NCBI RefSeq assembly: GCF_002898515.1
Contig: NZ_PPFX01000003.1
Span: 56,734-120,733, forward strand
From: Geothermobacter hydrogeniphilus
Lineage (GTDB): Bacteria; Desulfobacterota; Desulfuromonadia; Desulfuromonadales; Geothermobacteraceae
Length of the DNA: 64,000 nucleotides
Reading direction: 5' to 3'
A model generated the notes under the pieces. It saw only the letters and a list, made by a program, of their open reading frames with translations, did not search any database and had not been told where the DNA came from. The position numbers and the translations under genes were made by a program. This document shows positions 33,289-42,270 of this stretch, piece after piece; within the stretch, counting starts at the first letter, position 1, and the number at the start of each line of letters is the position of its first letter.

Positions 33289-35142
33289 ATGACCGAAACT
33301 CCTCCCTTCAGTTTTGACGCCCGAAAATTCCCGACCACACCCGGCGTTTACCTGATGAAAGGAACCGACGACAAGGTCCTCTACGTCGGCAAGGCGATCA
33401 ACCTGCGCAACCGCCTGCGCAGCTACTTCTCGACCACCGGTGACGGCAGGGCGCACATCCGTTTCCTGCTGTCCCGCATCCGGGACATCGAGGTGATTGT
33501 CACCGACACCGACAAGGAAGCCCTGATCCTGGAAAACACCCTGATCAAGAAATATCGTCCGCGCTACAACATCAACCTGCGTGACGACAAGACCTACGTC
33601 TCGCTGCGTATCGACCTGAGAGAAGAATTTCCGGGGCTGCAGATCACCCGCAAGGTGAAAAAAGACGGCGCCCGCTATTTTGGCCCCTATGCTTCCTCGG
33701 CCGCCGTACGTCAGACCCTGAAAGAGATTTACCGGATTTTTCCCCTGCGCCACTACCCCCTGCAACGCTGCCGGAAACGTGGCCGACCCTGCCTGTTTCA
33801 CCAGATCGGCCAGTGTTCGGCCCCCTGCCACGGGCTGATCGACAAGGAGGCCTATCAGCGCCTGGTCGACGGCGTCATCGCCCTGCTGAGCGGCCGCGAG
33901 TCGGAGGTCATCGCCGAACTGAAACAACGCATGCAGGTGGCGAGCACAGCCCTGCGCTTCGAAGAAGCGGCCCGCCTGCGGGACCAGATCCGGGCCATCG
34001 AGGCGACCGTGGAGAGACAGAAAGTGGTGTCAACCGCCGACCGCGACCAGGATGTTTTTGGTCTGCATCGCGACGGTGGAGAGGTGGAGGTCAGCATCCT
34101 CTTCATCCGCCGGGGGAAACTGACCGGGCATCGCAGCTACAATCTCGAATGGCGCCTGGACGAGAATGAGCTGCTGGCATCCTTTCTCCAGGAGTTCTAT
34201 CGTCGCGACCTACTGATCCCCGACCAGATTCTGCTCCCCTTTCTCCCCGAGACACATCAGGGCATCAGCGAATGGCTGCGGGAGATGCGCGGCCGGCGGG
34301 TTGAACTTCTGGCTCCTCAGCGTGGTGTCAATCGCGAAATGGTGCTGATGGCCAACCGCAATGCGGAAGAAAGCCGGAGGGAGAGGGGGCGGCGCCACGA
34401 AAACCGGCTCCGGCTGCTGGAGACCCTGCAGCAACGGCTGCAACTGCGACATTTACCGCGCCGCATCGAATGTTTCGACATCTCCAACTTTCAGGGCCGT
34501 CAGTCAGTCGGCAGCATGGCGGTGATTATCGACGCTGAACCGGCCCCGCAACAGTACCGCCGTTTTCGCATCCGCACCATTATCGGCAGTGATGATTTTG
34601 CCTCCCTCGCCGAAGTTCTGCAACGGCGGCTGAGCCGGGGCCGCAAGGATGATGATCTGCCCGACTGTCTGTTGATCGATGGGGGCAAAGGGCAACTGGG
34701 AAGGGTCAGAGAGGTGGTCAGGACGCTCGGACTGGAAGAGCGACTCGACCTGATCGGCATGGCCAAGAGCCGGGTCATGGCCAATGTCAGGGGCAAGGTG
34801 GTGGAACGCAGTGAAGAGCGTTTTTTTCGGCCCGGCCGGAAAAATCCGGTTATCCTGCGCCAGGGGTCGGCGGAACTTTTTCTGCTGCAGCGACTGCGGG
34901 ACGAGGCACATCGCTTTGCCATTGAATATCATCGCAAGCTGCGCGGTCGAGCGAGCCTCCATTCTCGCCTGGAGGAGATCCCCGGAATCGGTCCGGCGCG
35001 CCGCAAACTGCTGCTGAAGCACTTCGGCAGCCTGAAAAAAATTCGTTCTGCCGGGCTGGCTGAACTGGAAGCGGTCCCCGGCCTGCCGAAGGAACTGGCG
35101 GCACGCATCCTCAAGACCCTGCAAGAGCCCCGGGAACCCTGA
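33289..35142 (+). CDS. uvrC: Excinuclease ABC subunit C
   Basis: A 617-residue endonuclease that cuts DNA on both sides of a lesion in UvrABC repair. GIY-YIG domain at the N-terminus (PGVYLMKG..VLYVGKA..NLRNRL..SYF), UVR/UvrB-binding domain near 205-240, RNase-H-like C-terminal nuclease (ECFDISNFQG, LLIDGGKGQL) and a closing pair of HhH motifs (IPGIGPARRKLLLKHFG). GGAG precedes the ATG. Its stop and the stop of the convergent HAF gene share the palindrome TGATCA. Confidence 0.97.
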   Translation: MTETPPFSFDARKFPTTPGVYLMKGTDDKVLYVGKAINLRNRLRSYFSTTGDGRAHIRFLLSRIRDIEVIVTDTDKEALILENTLIKKYRPRYNINLRDDKTYVSLRIDLREEFPGLQITRKVKKDGARYFGPYASSAAVRQTLKEIYRIFPLRHYPLQRCRKRGRPCLFHQIGQCSAPCHGLIDKEAYQRLVDGVIALLSGRESEVIAELKQRMQVASTALRFEEAARLRDQIRAIEATVERQKVVSTADRDQDVFGLHRDGGEVEVSILFIRRGKLTGHRSYNLEWRLDENELLASFLQEFYRRDLLIPDQILLPFLPETHQGISEWLREMRGRRVELLAPQRGVNREMVLMANRNAEESRRERGRRHENRLRLLETLQQRLQLRHLPRRIECFDISNFQGRQSVGSMAVIIDAEPAPQQYRRFRIRTIIGSDDFASLAEVLQRRLSRGRKDDDLPDCLLIDGGKGQLGRVREVVRTLGLEERLDLIGMAKSRVMANVRGKVVERSEERFFRPGRKNPVILRQGSAELFLLQRLRDEAHRFAIEYHRKLRGRASLHSRLEEIPGIGPARRKLLLKHFGSLKKIRSAGLAELEAVPGLPKELAARILKTLQEPREP

Positions 35143-36186
35143 TCAGGATGCCTTCGGGGTCGCCACCAGCGCCTGCCAACGTCCCTGAGAAGCCGGTCTC
35201 CAACCGACAAGCTGCCCCTGGTCATTGAGGCCGACAATCACGCTTCCCACACCGAGCAGCGGCTCCAGATCGTAAATCCGACCGTTCTGCCAGAGCACAC
35301 TGTGTCGACGGCCATCAGCATCATGACTCCAACCGACCACCTGGCCGCGACTGTTGATCGCCAGCGCCTGGCTGAACCGCCCCCCCAGGGTTCCGAGATC
35401 CCGCATCCGGCCCTGATCCCAGAGAAAAGCGTGGCGACTCCCGTCCGCCAGTCGCGACACGCCAACCACCACACCGGAAGCGTTCAGTCCCTTGACCAGG
35501 GTTTCTCCTCCCCCCAGGTCGCCGAGCTCGAGATTTTGTCCGGAAGCCCGAAGCAGGTAGGATTTCCACTTCTCCCCGCTTTTCAGCGCGTAGGCCAACT
35601 GGCCGTTATCGGTTATTCCCCCGACCCGGCAGCGATTCGCCCGGGCAATGATCCGTGCCCGGTTCCCGTCGACAAGAACCAGCCGTTCATCACCACCCCC
35701 CGTGGTTACCGCCGCGATCTGCCCGAGCAGATTGGTCCTGAGGGCACGCCCAAAAACAAAGGGCAGAGACAAGTCACGACCGGTTGCATCGAGATACATC
35801 GGTCGGGCCCGGTGGACCGGACCACGCCAACCGAGGACCCGGCCGTCATCGGCGATGGTGGTCGGCCGGGCGGCACCGTCAAACTTCCTCAACAGCATAC
35901 CGTCCCAGACGAAGACCCCCATCGGACGACCCGAAACATGATAGCGACCGACAACCCGGCCATCCTGATTGATATCGAGAGCGAACAGATCGGATGCGCC
36001 ATCGGCAAGAAACTCCAGCCGATAGGAACCCGGCGCGAAAAGCTCCGGGATGGCGGTCAGACGGGCGGCATCCGGAGCCGACGGCAAACCCGCCGCGGCG
36101 AATAGAAGCAGCAGGCTGAGAATAAGGCGCCTGAGGACCGGCCCGAAAAAAGACCGGCGGCCGGATGTTGCGGTGTGATCGTTCAT
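35143..36186 (-). CDS. HAF-repeat exported protein
   Basis: A 347-residue protein with an N-terminal membrane anchor or signal segment (about 18-40). It contains successive HAF repeats, of which HAFLWDQGRMRDLGTLGG and the preceding LNASGVVVGVS are the clearest. Repeats of this type are found in secreted bacterial and eukaryotic proteins of unknown role, and they look like a beta-propeller. GGGAGGGG precedes the ATG. It ends against uvrC with no gap. Confidence 0.8.
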   Translation of the reverse strand: MNDHTATSGRRSFFGPVLRRLILSLLLLFAAAGLPSAPDAARLTAIPELFAPGSYRLEFLADGASDLFALDINQDGRVVGRYHVSGRPMGVFVWDGMLLRKFDGAARPTTIADDGRVLGWRGPVHRARPMYLDATGRDLSLPFVFGRALRTNLLGQIAAVTTGGGDERLVLVDGNRARIIARANRCRVGGITDNGQLAYALKSGEKWKSYLLRASGQNLELGDLGGGETLVKGLNASGVVVGVSRLADGSRHAFLWDQGRMRDLGTLGGRFSQALAINSRGQVVGWSHDADGRRHSVLWQNGRIYDLEPLLGVGSVIVGLNDQGQLVGWRPASQGRWQALVATPKAS

Positions 36187-36278
36187 ATTCCCCCTCCCGC
36201 AGTCTCATCATCGTCGATGACGCTGCGGACAAGCCGGCTACGCCGTCCTGTTCTTTTCGACCTCCTGAACGAGAAAGT

Positions 36279-36794
36279 TTAGTGGCTCATGCCGACATCA
36301 TTGCCAGTCTGAAACAAGCCCGCTTTCAGCATATCATATTCGGCATCGCTGATATGCCCGGCCTCGCGCAATTTCACCAGGCGTGACAATTCACGCAACC
36401 GCTGCGCTTCAGGGCCTTCAAGCCGGGCAGTCGACTCGACAACCGGGGCTTCCAGCACCGGCAATTGGCCTCCGGCACTGCCCGGCTGCCCGAGGCGCAA
36501 AGAAGCAACTCCGCCCAGAAAGCTGATTTCGACGGCCCGATCCTGCAGCAACGGGCTGTTGAGCAGATCTTTCAGATCACGCTGACTGCGACGAATCCGA
36601 CGCCAGAGATACCAGGCGGAAAAGAGGATCAGCAACACCCCGCCGCCAACCAGCCAGGGCATGTAGCTGACCACGCCGCGAAAGAACACCACCAGCAGCG
36701 CCAGCATGATGATCACCAGGCCATGCATCAACAGGATCAGGTGGGTCAGAAAGATCCCGCTGACCATGCCGCTACCCGCTTTATCCTTGGCCAT
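36279..36794 (-). CDS. Membrane protein with C-terminal SHOCT domain
   Basis: A 171-residue protein with two membrane helices (about 12-40 and 46-66), a basic juxtamembrane segment (RRIRRSQRD), and a C-terminal SHOCT helix pair, LVKLREAGHISDAEYDMLKAGL. SHOCT modules occur at the ends of many unrelated proteins and may mediate oligomerisation. GGAGATTTC precedes the ATG. Confidence 0.82.
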   Translation of the reverse strand: MAKDKAGSGMVSGIFLTHLILLMHGLVIIMLALLVVFFRGVVSYMPWLVGGGVLLILFSAWYLWRRIRRSQRDLKDLLNSPLLQDRAVEISFLGGVASLRLGQPGSAGGQLPVLEAPVVESTARLEGPEAQRLRELSRLVKLREAGHISDAEYDMLKAGLFQTGNDVGMSH

Positions 36795-36908
36795 GAAATC
36801 TCCTTTCAGTGGCCAAGTTTACCACAATGAAGACTGAAGAGGACACACTTTGCGGGGAAATAGAAAAACCGAAAGGAATCGAAGAAATCTGCCGCGACCG
36901 CAGAAGGC

Positions 36909-37163
36909 TCAGTCAGTGCTTGCCGGGAGAGCGATGAAAGAAAGTGGTTCGTTCGGTGCCGGCGCGAAGTTTTCCGCAGAAAAGGCATCGCCGGTCTCTA
37001 CCGTGACCGCCTGAAACGTACGGTCACCGACAACGATCTCGGTGCCGGTGCCGGCATCAAGGTTCCTGACCGGCAGACCTGGCGCGAATTCATCCCGCGA
37101 ACGAGCCGGAAAGAGTTCCTGAAATTGCCCCCCCGCAGAGGGGTAACTACGAAAAATCCGCAT
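36909..37163 (-). CDS. Possible small hypothetical protein
   Basis: An open frame of up to 101 residues (about 84 from ATG at 37163) whose C-terminal half looks protein-like (VGDRTFQAVTVETGDAFSAE), with no ribosome site ahead of its start. It may be real, a remnant or chance. No homology is recognised. Confidence 0.3.
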   Translation of the reverse strand: MRIFRSYPSAGGQFQELFPARSRDEFAPGLPVRNLDAGTGTEIVVGDRTFQAVTVETGDAFSAENFAPAPNEPLSFIALPASTD

Positions 37164-37247
37164 TCCGGACCATCTGCCGACAGCGGCAGTCCCACCTGGA
37201 AAAGGAAAAATCACAATTCAAAAGAATAAAAACACTTTTTTATACCC

Positions 37248-37308
37248 GGACGATTCACGAACTGTCAAGATCCCTTACCTTGACGATCGTCCGGTCAATA
37301 CCTATATT
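37248..37308 (+). promoter_or_regulatory. Sigma-70 promoter of cbpA with inverted repeat CCGGACGAT
   Basis: TTGACG (37280-37285) and TATATT (37303-37308) are 17 bp apart, a near-consensus promoter. CCGGACGAT (37248-37256) and its complement ATCGTCCGG (37286-37294) flank the -35 box as an inverted repeat, suggesting a repressor site. The same CCGGACGAT word is doubled directly upstream of hemG. No CIRCE element was found. Confidence 0.55.
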
Positions 37309-37340
37309 GGCTGCGAAATAACTCTCAAGGAACGAAATCA

Positions 37341-38222
37341 ATGGGCAAAGACTATTACGCCACCCTCGGTCTCGCCAAGGGTGCCGATGCCGACCAGATC
37401 AAGAAGGCCTACCGCAAACTGGCCCTGAAATATCACCCTGACAAGAACCCCGGCGACAAGCAAGCCGAGGAACGGTTCAAGGATATTTCCGAAGCCTACG
37501 CGGTCCTTTCCGACCCGGAGAAGAAACAGCAGTACGACCAGTTCGGGGATGCCGCCTTTCACCAGCGATTCAGCCAGGAAGATATTTTCCGCGACTTCGA
37601 TTTCGGTGATATTTTCCGCGATTTCGGCGGTGGTGAAGACTTGTTCAGTCATCTCTTCGGCGGCGGTCGACAGAACGGCTTTCACCGTGGCAGGCCGCAT
37701 GGACCGCGACGCGGGCAGGACTATGTCATGCAGCTCTCCATCCCTTTCCGGCTGGCGGTCAAGGGCGGAGAACGCCGCATCGACTATCGCGGCGACCAGG
37801 GGGTCGAGCAGATCCAGGTCCGCATCCCGGCCGGGGTCGAAGACGGCCAGCGCCTGCGCGTGGCCGGCAAGGGCGGCCACAGTCCCGGCGGCCCTCGCGG
37901 CGACCTGCTGCTGGAAATCCACATCGACCCCGATCCACTCTTCCGTCGCGACGGAGATGATCTCTACGTCGAGGTCCCGGTCTCCTTCACCGGCGCCTGT
38001 CTCGGTACCAGCATCGACATCCCGACCCTGGAGGGCAGCAAGCGGGTCAAGATCAGACCGGGCACTCAGGGGGGAAGCAAGATCAGGCTCAAGGGATTCG
38101 GCGTACCGCGTCGTACGGGGAGCAACGGCGATCTCTACGCGGTGGTGGTGATTAGCGTGCCGAAGGAGTTGGACAAAGAACAACGCCGGCTGCTGGAGGA
38201 ATTGCGGGCAAAAGGGATCTGA
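37341..38222 (+). CDS. cbpA: CbpA-type DnaJ co-chaperone
   Basis: A 293-residue J-domain protein. The N-terminal J domain includes YRKLALKYHPDKNPG with the HPD triad (about residues 33-35), followed by a Gly/Phe-rich linker (FGDIFRDFGGGEDLFSHLFGGG) and the two beta-sandwich C-terminal substrate-binding domains. There is no Cys-rich zinc-finger domain, which distinguishes it from DnaJ. It stimulates DnaK ATPase and binds unfolded chains; CbpA in enterobacteria also binds curved DNA. Confidence 0.93.
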   Translation: MGKDYYATLGLAKGADADQIKKAYRKLALKYHPDKNPGDKQAEERFKDISEAYAVLSDPEKKQQYDQFGDAAFHQRFSQEDIFRDFDFGDIFRDFGGGEDLFSHLFGGGRQNGFHRGRPHGPRRGQDYVMQLSIPFRLAVKGGERRIDYRGDQGVEQIQVRIPAGVEDGQRLRVAGKGGHSPGGPRGDLLLEIHIDPDPLFRRDGDDLYVEVPVSFTGACLGTSIDIPTLEGSKRVKIRPGTQGGSKIRLKGFGVPRRTGSNGDLYAVVVISVPKELDKEQRRLLEELRAKGI

Positions 38223-38239
38223 GGATCAAAAAGGTCGGT

Positions 38240-38419
38240 TCAGTCCATGTCCCGCATGTACATCATTGCCAGCCGACCGCGGTTCTCAAGACACCGGGGA
38301 CAGAGTTCCCCGGCATCGGCGTACATTTCCTTCGCCAGAAAGGCCCCCATCTCCTCGGCGGCGTTCCCGCCCGCCAGCGTGGGGTCGAACTCCTGCTGAC
38401 AGACCTTGCAGACCTTCAC
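38240..38419 (-). CDS. Small four-cysteine zinc-ribbon-like protein coupled to hemH
   Basis: A 59-residue protein, not longer than that, starting at GTG 38419 with GGAGGGACA in front. Its stop is 38240. Cys4 and Cys7 (CKVC) and Cys40 and Cys43 (CPRC) would form a four-Cys zinc or iron site, separated by a helical DEE-rich stretch. The GTG overlaps the hemH stop codon by 4 bp (GTGA), so it is translated with ferrochelatase. I know of no named family; a role in iron or haem handling is inferred from position only. Confidence 0.75.
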   Translation of the reverse strand: MKVCKVCQQEFDPTLAGGNAAEEMGAFLAKEMYADAGELCPRCLENRGRLAMMYMRDMD

Positions 38420-39384
38420 TGTCCCTCCATGTGTCGGCGGACCAGGGCGGCCATGGCGGTGAGAAAATCCGCCCCGTCATTGAGACTCGGCGCGCGACGG
38501 TAGTTCTGGATGCCGACCTCGAAGGCCAGGTCCCGGTACTGGATATCAATCTCGTGCAGGGTCTCGATATGGTCGGAGACAAAGGAGATCGGCACCATCA
38601 GCAGGGCATTGTGGCCCTCTTCCCCGAATCTCCTGATCACGTCGACCGTATCCGGCTCCATCCATTTAACCGGCCCGCTGCGACTCTGGAAGGCGATCGT
38701 CCAGTGGGGATGGGCGACCCGCTGCATGACCCCCTCGACCGTTGCCGTCACCTGCCGGAGATAAGGGTCACCACGGTCGATGAACTTCTGCGGCAGGGCA
38801 TGGGCGGAAAAAAGGATGCGCACCTCGTCCCGCAACAGTTCATGAAACTGGTCCAGACCCTCCCTGATCCGGACGGCCAGCGCATCGAGATAGCCCGGCC
38901 AGTCGTACCATTGCTCAATGACCGAAAACGTCAGCTCGGGATAGAGTTGGGCCGCCCGACGACGAAAATCATTGACGCTGCTGCCGGAGGTCGCGCCGGT
39001 ATAGTGCGGGTACATGGACAGGACCACGGCGCGCGTCACCCCGTCAGACTTCATCCGCCTCAGCGTCTCATCGGCAAAGGGGTGCCAGTAGCGCATGGCG
39101 ACATAGGGGATCACCTCGCCGGTCAGCCGGGCGGCAATACCCGCCGCCTGCTTTTCGGTCCAGTCACGCAGCGGCGAGGAGCCGCCGATATCCCGGTAAT
39201 TGAGCCGCACATGGCGACTGCGGAAATGGGAGATCAGCTTCGCGAACGGTTTCTGCAGCAGCCCGCCGCCCGGCAGCCGGATCAGCTCCCGGTCGCTGAA
39301 CAGGTTATAGAGAAAGGGCTCGACCGCCGCCAGCGAGTCGGGCCCTCCCATGTTGAGCAGAACCAGTCCGAGTTTGTCAGACAT
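38416..39384 (-). CDS. hemH: Ferrochelatase
   Basis: A 322-residue enzyme that inserts ferrous iron into protoporphyrin IX, or into coproporphyrin III if it belongs to the CpfC group. LNMGGPDSL opens the fold; FSAHALPQKFIDRGDPY carries the catalytic His, and VPISFVSDHIETLHEID carries the Glu/His that closes the active site. It lies downstream of hemE in the same direction, separated by repeat C2. Which porphyrin is used is not decided by the sequence. Confidence 0.94.
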   Translation of the reverse strand: MSDKLGLVLLNMGGPDSLAAVEPFLYNLFSDRELIRLPGGGLLQKPFAKLISHFRSRHVRLNYRDIGGSSPLRDWTEKQAAGIAARLTGEVIPYVAMRYWHPFADETLRRMKSDGVTRAVVLSMYPHYTGATSGSSVNDFRRRAAQLYPELTFSVIEQWYDWPGYLDALAVRIREGLDQFHELLRDEVRILFSAHALPQKFIDRGDPYLRQVTATVEGVMQRVAHPHWTIAFQSRSGPVKWMEPDTVDVIRRFGEEGHNALLMVPISFVSDHIETLHEIDIQYRDLAFEVGIQNYRRAPSLNDGADFLTAMAALVRRHMEGQ

Positions 39385-39431
39385 CTTTATTCACCACTTC
39401 AGAAACCCTTTTCGCCGCCCGCTCGCGTTGC

Positions 39432-39585
39432 TCGCTCAAGGCGCCAAGAGCACCAAGAAAGTCAAAATCTGTTTAATGCAGAAGTCGAGAGGAACAGGGG
39501 CAGACCCATTCAGGAGAATTTATTCCGGGCCTGAATTTGCTCTGCATTCTTGTTTTTCTTGGCGATCTTGGCGTCTTGGCGGCCC
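39432..39585. repeat. Family C nested inverted repeat, copy C2 (outer module)
   Basis: The left arm contains CAAGGCGCCAAGAGCACCAA and the right arm TTGGCGATCTTGGCGTCTTG. The interior keeps a decayed GCAGA-rich inner module. It separates hemH from hemE. Confidence 0.75.
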
Positions 39586-39593
39586 AGGATTGT

Positions 39594-40619
39594 TTACTTG
39601 CCACTTAATTCATGGACACACTCGACCATGTACTTCGCATGCTCCGGATCAACCGTCGGCAGAATGCCGTGGCCGAGGTTGAAGATATGCCCGGGGCGGC
39701 CGCCGTTTTCATCCAGAATCCGCTGCACCTCGCGACGGATGTGCTCCTTCGGCGCGTAAAGCACGGTCGGGTCGAGGTTGCCCTGCACCGCGATGTCGGT
39801 ACCGAGGATGTCACGGGCGGCACCGAGGTTGACGTGCCAGTCGAGCCCGACCACGTCAGAGCCGGCCAGCCTGACCTTGTCGAGCATGGTGCCGGAGCCC
39901 TTGACGAAATGGATGATCGGCACACTCTTGTCGAGCCCTTCGATCAGCTTCCGGGTGTAGGGTAGAACGTATTTTTCATAATCGAGGGGTGAAACGATGC
40001 CGCCCCAGGTGTCGAAGATCTGAATCGCCTGGGCGCCGGCCGCGACCTGTTCGTTGAGATAGAGGCGATCCATCTCGGTGACCTTTTCCATCAACTGGGC
40101 ATAGAGTTCGGGAGCCCCGTACATCATCCGCTTGATCTGGGCGAAATCCTTGCTTCCCTTGCCTTCGACCATGTAGCAGGCCAGGGTGAAGGGCGCCCCG
40201 CCGAAACCGATCAGCGGCACCCGGCCTTCGAACGCGCGACGCAGGATACGGATGGTCTCGTAGACATAAGGGACATCCTGCTGCATCTCGGGAATCCGCA
40301 GGGCATCGATATCCGCCTGGGTCCGCACCGGGTTCTCGAACACCGGGCCGGGAACGAAATCGAGCTTCATGCCCATCGGCTCCACCGGCGTCAGGATGTC
40401 AGAGAAGAGAATCGCCGCATCGGCGTCGAGGTAGTCGATCGGCTGAATGGTCACCTCGGCAGCCAACTCCGGCGTCTTGCAGAGTTCCAGAAAACTGACC
40501 TTGGAACGCACCTCACGGTACTGGGGCAGAAAACGACCCGCCTGACGCATCATCCAGACGGGGGTATAGTCGGTTTTTTCACCGCGACAGGCCTTAAGAA
40601 AAGTGTAATCCTGGGACAT
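39594..40619 (-). CDS. hemE: Uroporphyrinogen decarboxylase
   Basis: A 341-residue enzyme that decarboxylates uroporphyrinogen III to coproporphyrinogen III. PVWMMRQAGRFLPQYR (about residues 19-34) holds the catalytic Arg and Asp, GFGGAPFTLACYMVEG is the conserved core, and FNLGHGILPTVDPEH is the C-terminal signature. The ATG at 40619 has GGAGG 10 bases upstream. It lies in the haem cluster between the AhbD-like gene and hemH, all on the minus strand. Confidence 0.96.
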   Translation of the reverse strand: MSQDYTFLKACRGEKTDYTPVWMMRQAGRFLPQYREVRSKVSFLELCKTPELAAEVTIQPIDYLDADAAILFSDILTPVEPMGMKLDFVPGPVFENPVRTQADIDALRIPEMQQDVPYVYETIRILRRAFEGRVPLIGFGGAPFTLACYMVEGKGSKDFAQIKRMMYGAPELYAQLMEKVTEMDRLYLNEQVAAGAQAIQIFDTWGGIVSPLDYEKYVLPYTRKLIEGLDKSVPIIHFVKGSGTMLDKVRLAGSDVVGLDWHVNLGAARDILGTDIAVQGNLDPTVLYAPKEHIRREVQRILDENGGRPGHIFNLGHGILPTVDPEHAKYMVECVHELSGK

Positions 40620-40653
40620 GGGCTTGTTGCCTCCTGGTAAATTTATGAATTTT

Positions 40654-40721
40654 GTAGGGGCGCTGCTTGCCGCGCCCTTCTTTTGCACCAGTAAACGGGG
40701 CGCGGCAAGCAGCGCCCCTAC
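40654..40721. repeat. Family D palindrome: 24-bp perfect inverted repeat
   Basis: GTAGGGGCGCTGCTTGCCGC (the first 20 bases of the left arm, 40654-40677) is exactly matched by its complement at 40698-40721 across a 20-base loop. The right arm contains the stop codon of the AhbD-like gene (40718-40720). It could be a transcription attenuator or a mobile REP-type element. Confidence 0.85.
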
Positions 40722-41827
40722 TTCGGTGCGTTCTCCGCCGCTTCCTTCTCCAACCGCTCGCGGGTGCGGGCGGGGATGTAGTTGCAGAACGGCTCCTCTT
40801 CCATGTAGTCGCCATAGACGGCATCGGCCCTGGCGCGGCAGCCGCCGCAGGCATTGATGAACTCGCACTCCCCGCATTTGCCCTTGTAGCTGGCGAAATC
40901 GCGCAGATCCTTGAAGGTTTTGGCGTTGAACCAGAGGTCCTTGAAGGGAATCTGCTTGACGTTGCCGACCGAGGAATGGAAATAGGAGCAGGGTTTGAGG
41001 TTGCCGAAGCAATCGATCAGGCAGATGGTCTGAGCGGCAATGCAGCCCTTGCCGCCGCCGGTCGAAAAGGTCAGGCTGCGACGCTTGAAGTCGACCCCTT
41101 CGGCCTTGGCCATCTGCGGAACAATCCGGTAGTAATGCGGGGCACAGGTCGGTCGCATGAGAATCTCGTCCTCATGCTTCTCCTGCTCGTAGTGCCAGGC
41201 GAGAATCTCTTCGTAATCTTCGGCTGAAATCAGTTCACTCATGATCTCCTCGCCCCGTCCGGTCGGCACGATCATGAACATGTACCAGGCGGTGGCACCG
41301 AGACTCTTGGCCAGCTTGAAGGTATTGCCGATGTCCTGCTGGTTGCGCTTGGTGAAGGAGGAGTTGACCAGGAACTTGATGCCGTTGCGCTTCAGGGTCT
41401 CGGCACCGCGGATGGTCCCCTCGAAGGCCCCCCTGCAGTTGCGGAAGTTATCATGGATCTCTGCGGTCGAGCCATCGAGCGAGAGGGAGACCATCTTGAT
41501 ATCGGCCTCCTTCATCTGCCGGCAGACCTCGTCGGTGATCAGCACGCCGTTGGTGGCCATGCACATGCGCAGCCCCTTCTCGGTGCCGTAACGGGCGATC
41601 TCGAAAATATCCTTCCGCAGCAACGGCTCCCCGCCGGAAAGGACCATCACCGGTCTGGAAACCTCGCAGATATCGTCTATCAACTTCTTGGCCTCGGCAG
41701 TATCGAAATCCCCGGCCGCCGCGCTCATATCGGATGAACAACGACAGTGCACACAATTAAGGTTGCAGCGCTGGGTGGTCTCCCAGGCGATCCACTTGGG
41801 GATAAATTTTTCTTCCTGAGTGCTCAT
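40718..41827 (-). CDS. AhbD/NirJ-like radical SAM protein with SPASM domain
   Basis: A 369-residue radical SAM enzyme. CNLNCVHC (about 22-29) binds the SAM-type cluster, and the C-terminus has the SPASM pattern [17 protein letters not shown], followed by the family-specific [20 protein letters not shown] and [18 protein letters not shown] are shared with AhbD haem b synthase, which oxidatively decarboxylates iron-coproporphyrin III to haem b, and with the related NirJ. The gene is the first of the hemE-hemH cluster. GGAG precedes ATG 41827. Its exact reaction is inferred. Confidence 0.85.
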   Translation of the reverse strand: MSTQEEKFIPKWIAWETTQRCNLNCVHCRCSSDMSAAAGDFDTAEAKKLIDDICEVSRPVMVLSGGEPLLRKDIFEIARYGTEKGLRMCMATNGVLITDEVCRQMKEADIKMVSLSLDGSTAEIHDNFRNCRGAFEGTIRGAETLKRNGIKFLVNSSFTKRNQQDIGNTFKLAKSLGATAWYMFMIVPTGRGEEIMSELISAEDYEEILAWHYEQEKHEDEILMRPTCAPHYYRIVPQMAKAEGVDFKRRSLTFSTGGGKGCIAAQTICLIDCFGNLKPCSYFHSSVGNVKQIPFKDLWFNAKTFKDLRDFASYKGKCGECEFINACGGCRARADAVYGDYMEEEPFCNYIPARTRERLEKEAAENAPK

Positions 41828-42270
41828 GCAATCTCCTTTAATCGGACTGACACCTGAAAGGGCGGCGAAACAGGGACGGGCCAGACCGAAATCCCCGTGT
41901 GGAACCCTTCCGGCATGAATTTTGATCATACACCAGCGCCTGTCGGCAGACAAGGATGAAGCGGCCCCAAGCGCTTGGTGAGGGTTTGGGTTTGTTATTT
42001 TTTGAACGCGATTTTGAAGACGACTCAAAAGTGCTCGGATGCAAGGCGCCTTGCGGGCCGAGGAGTGAGGTGCAGCGGCAGCTACTCCGCAGCGATGAGG
42101 GTTGCAGGCAACGCAGCAGACGGGTGCTTTTCAGTCGTCGAGGAGACTGTCGGGGCAGGATTGTCAACGGGCCCTTTCAGGTGTATGATCGCAAACGTTG
42201 TTTTGCCCCCGGATGTGATCATCCTGAAAGAAACCCTTGCGCCCTCACGGGACCGCCTACCTCGACCGCT
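41828..42270. other. Intergenic region between divergent genes, mostly repeat A5
   Basis: Repeat A5 occupies 41971-42141. The rest (41828-41970 and 42142-42270) has no recognised gene. The exonuclease frame is open through the repeat, but the chosen start at 42271 is where the membrane segment begins. Confidence 0.5.
41971..42141 (+). repeat. Family A structured repeat, copy A5
   Basis: Outer arms GACGACTCAAAAG and CTTTTCAGTCGTC pair; CAAGGCG (42042-42048) and GCAACGCAG (42108-42116) flank an inner stem. It is about 90% identical to the reverse complement of A6 and similar to A7. The 5' part shares the words GGTTTGGGTTTGTTA with A7. Confidence 0.85.

Larger units (their letters stand above)
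36795..37340. other. Intergenic region upstream of cbpA
   Basis: Apart from the doubtful small frame at 36909-37163, no gene is seen. The cbpA promoter and an inverted repeat are in its right part. There is an AT-rich patch around 37215-37240. Confidence 0.5.

Noticed and set aside
40619-41012. N-terminal extension of hemE
   Set aside because: It overlaps the AhbD-like gene in another frame, and the conserved hemE start MSQDYTFLKA has GGAGG upstream.
41956-42270. Extension of the sensor-exonuclease through repeat A5 (813 residues)
   Set aside because: The extra 105 residues are translated repeat; the membrane segment that starts related proteins begins at 42271.
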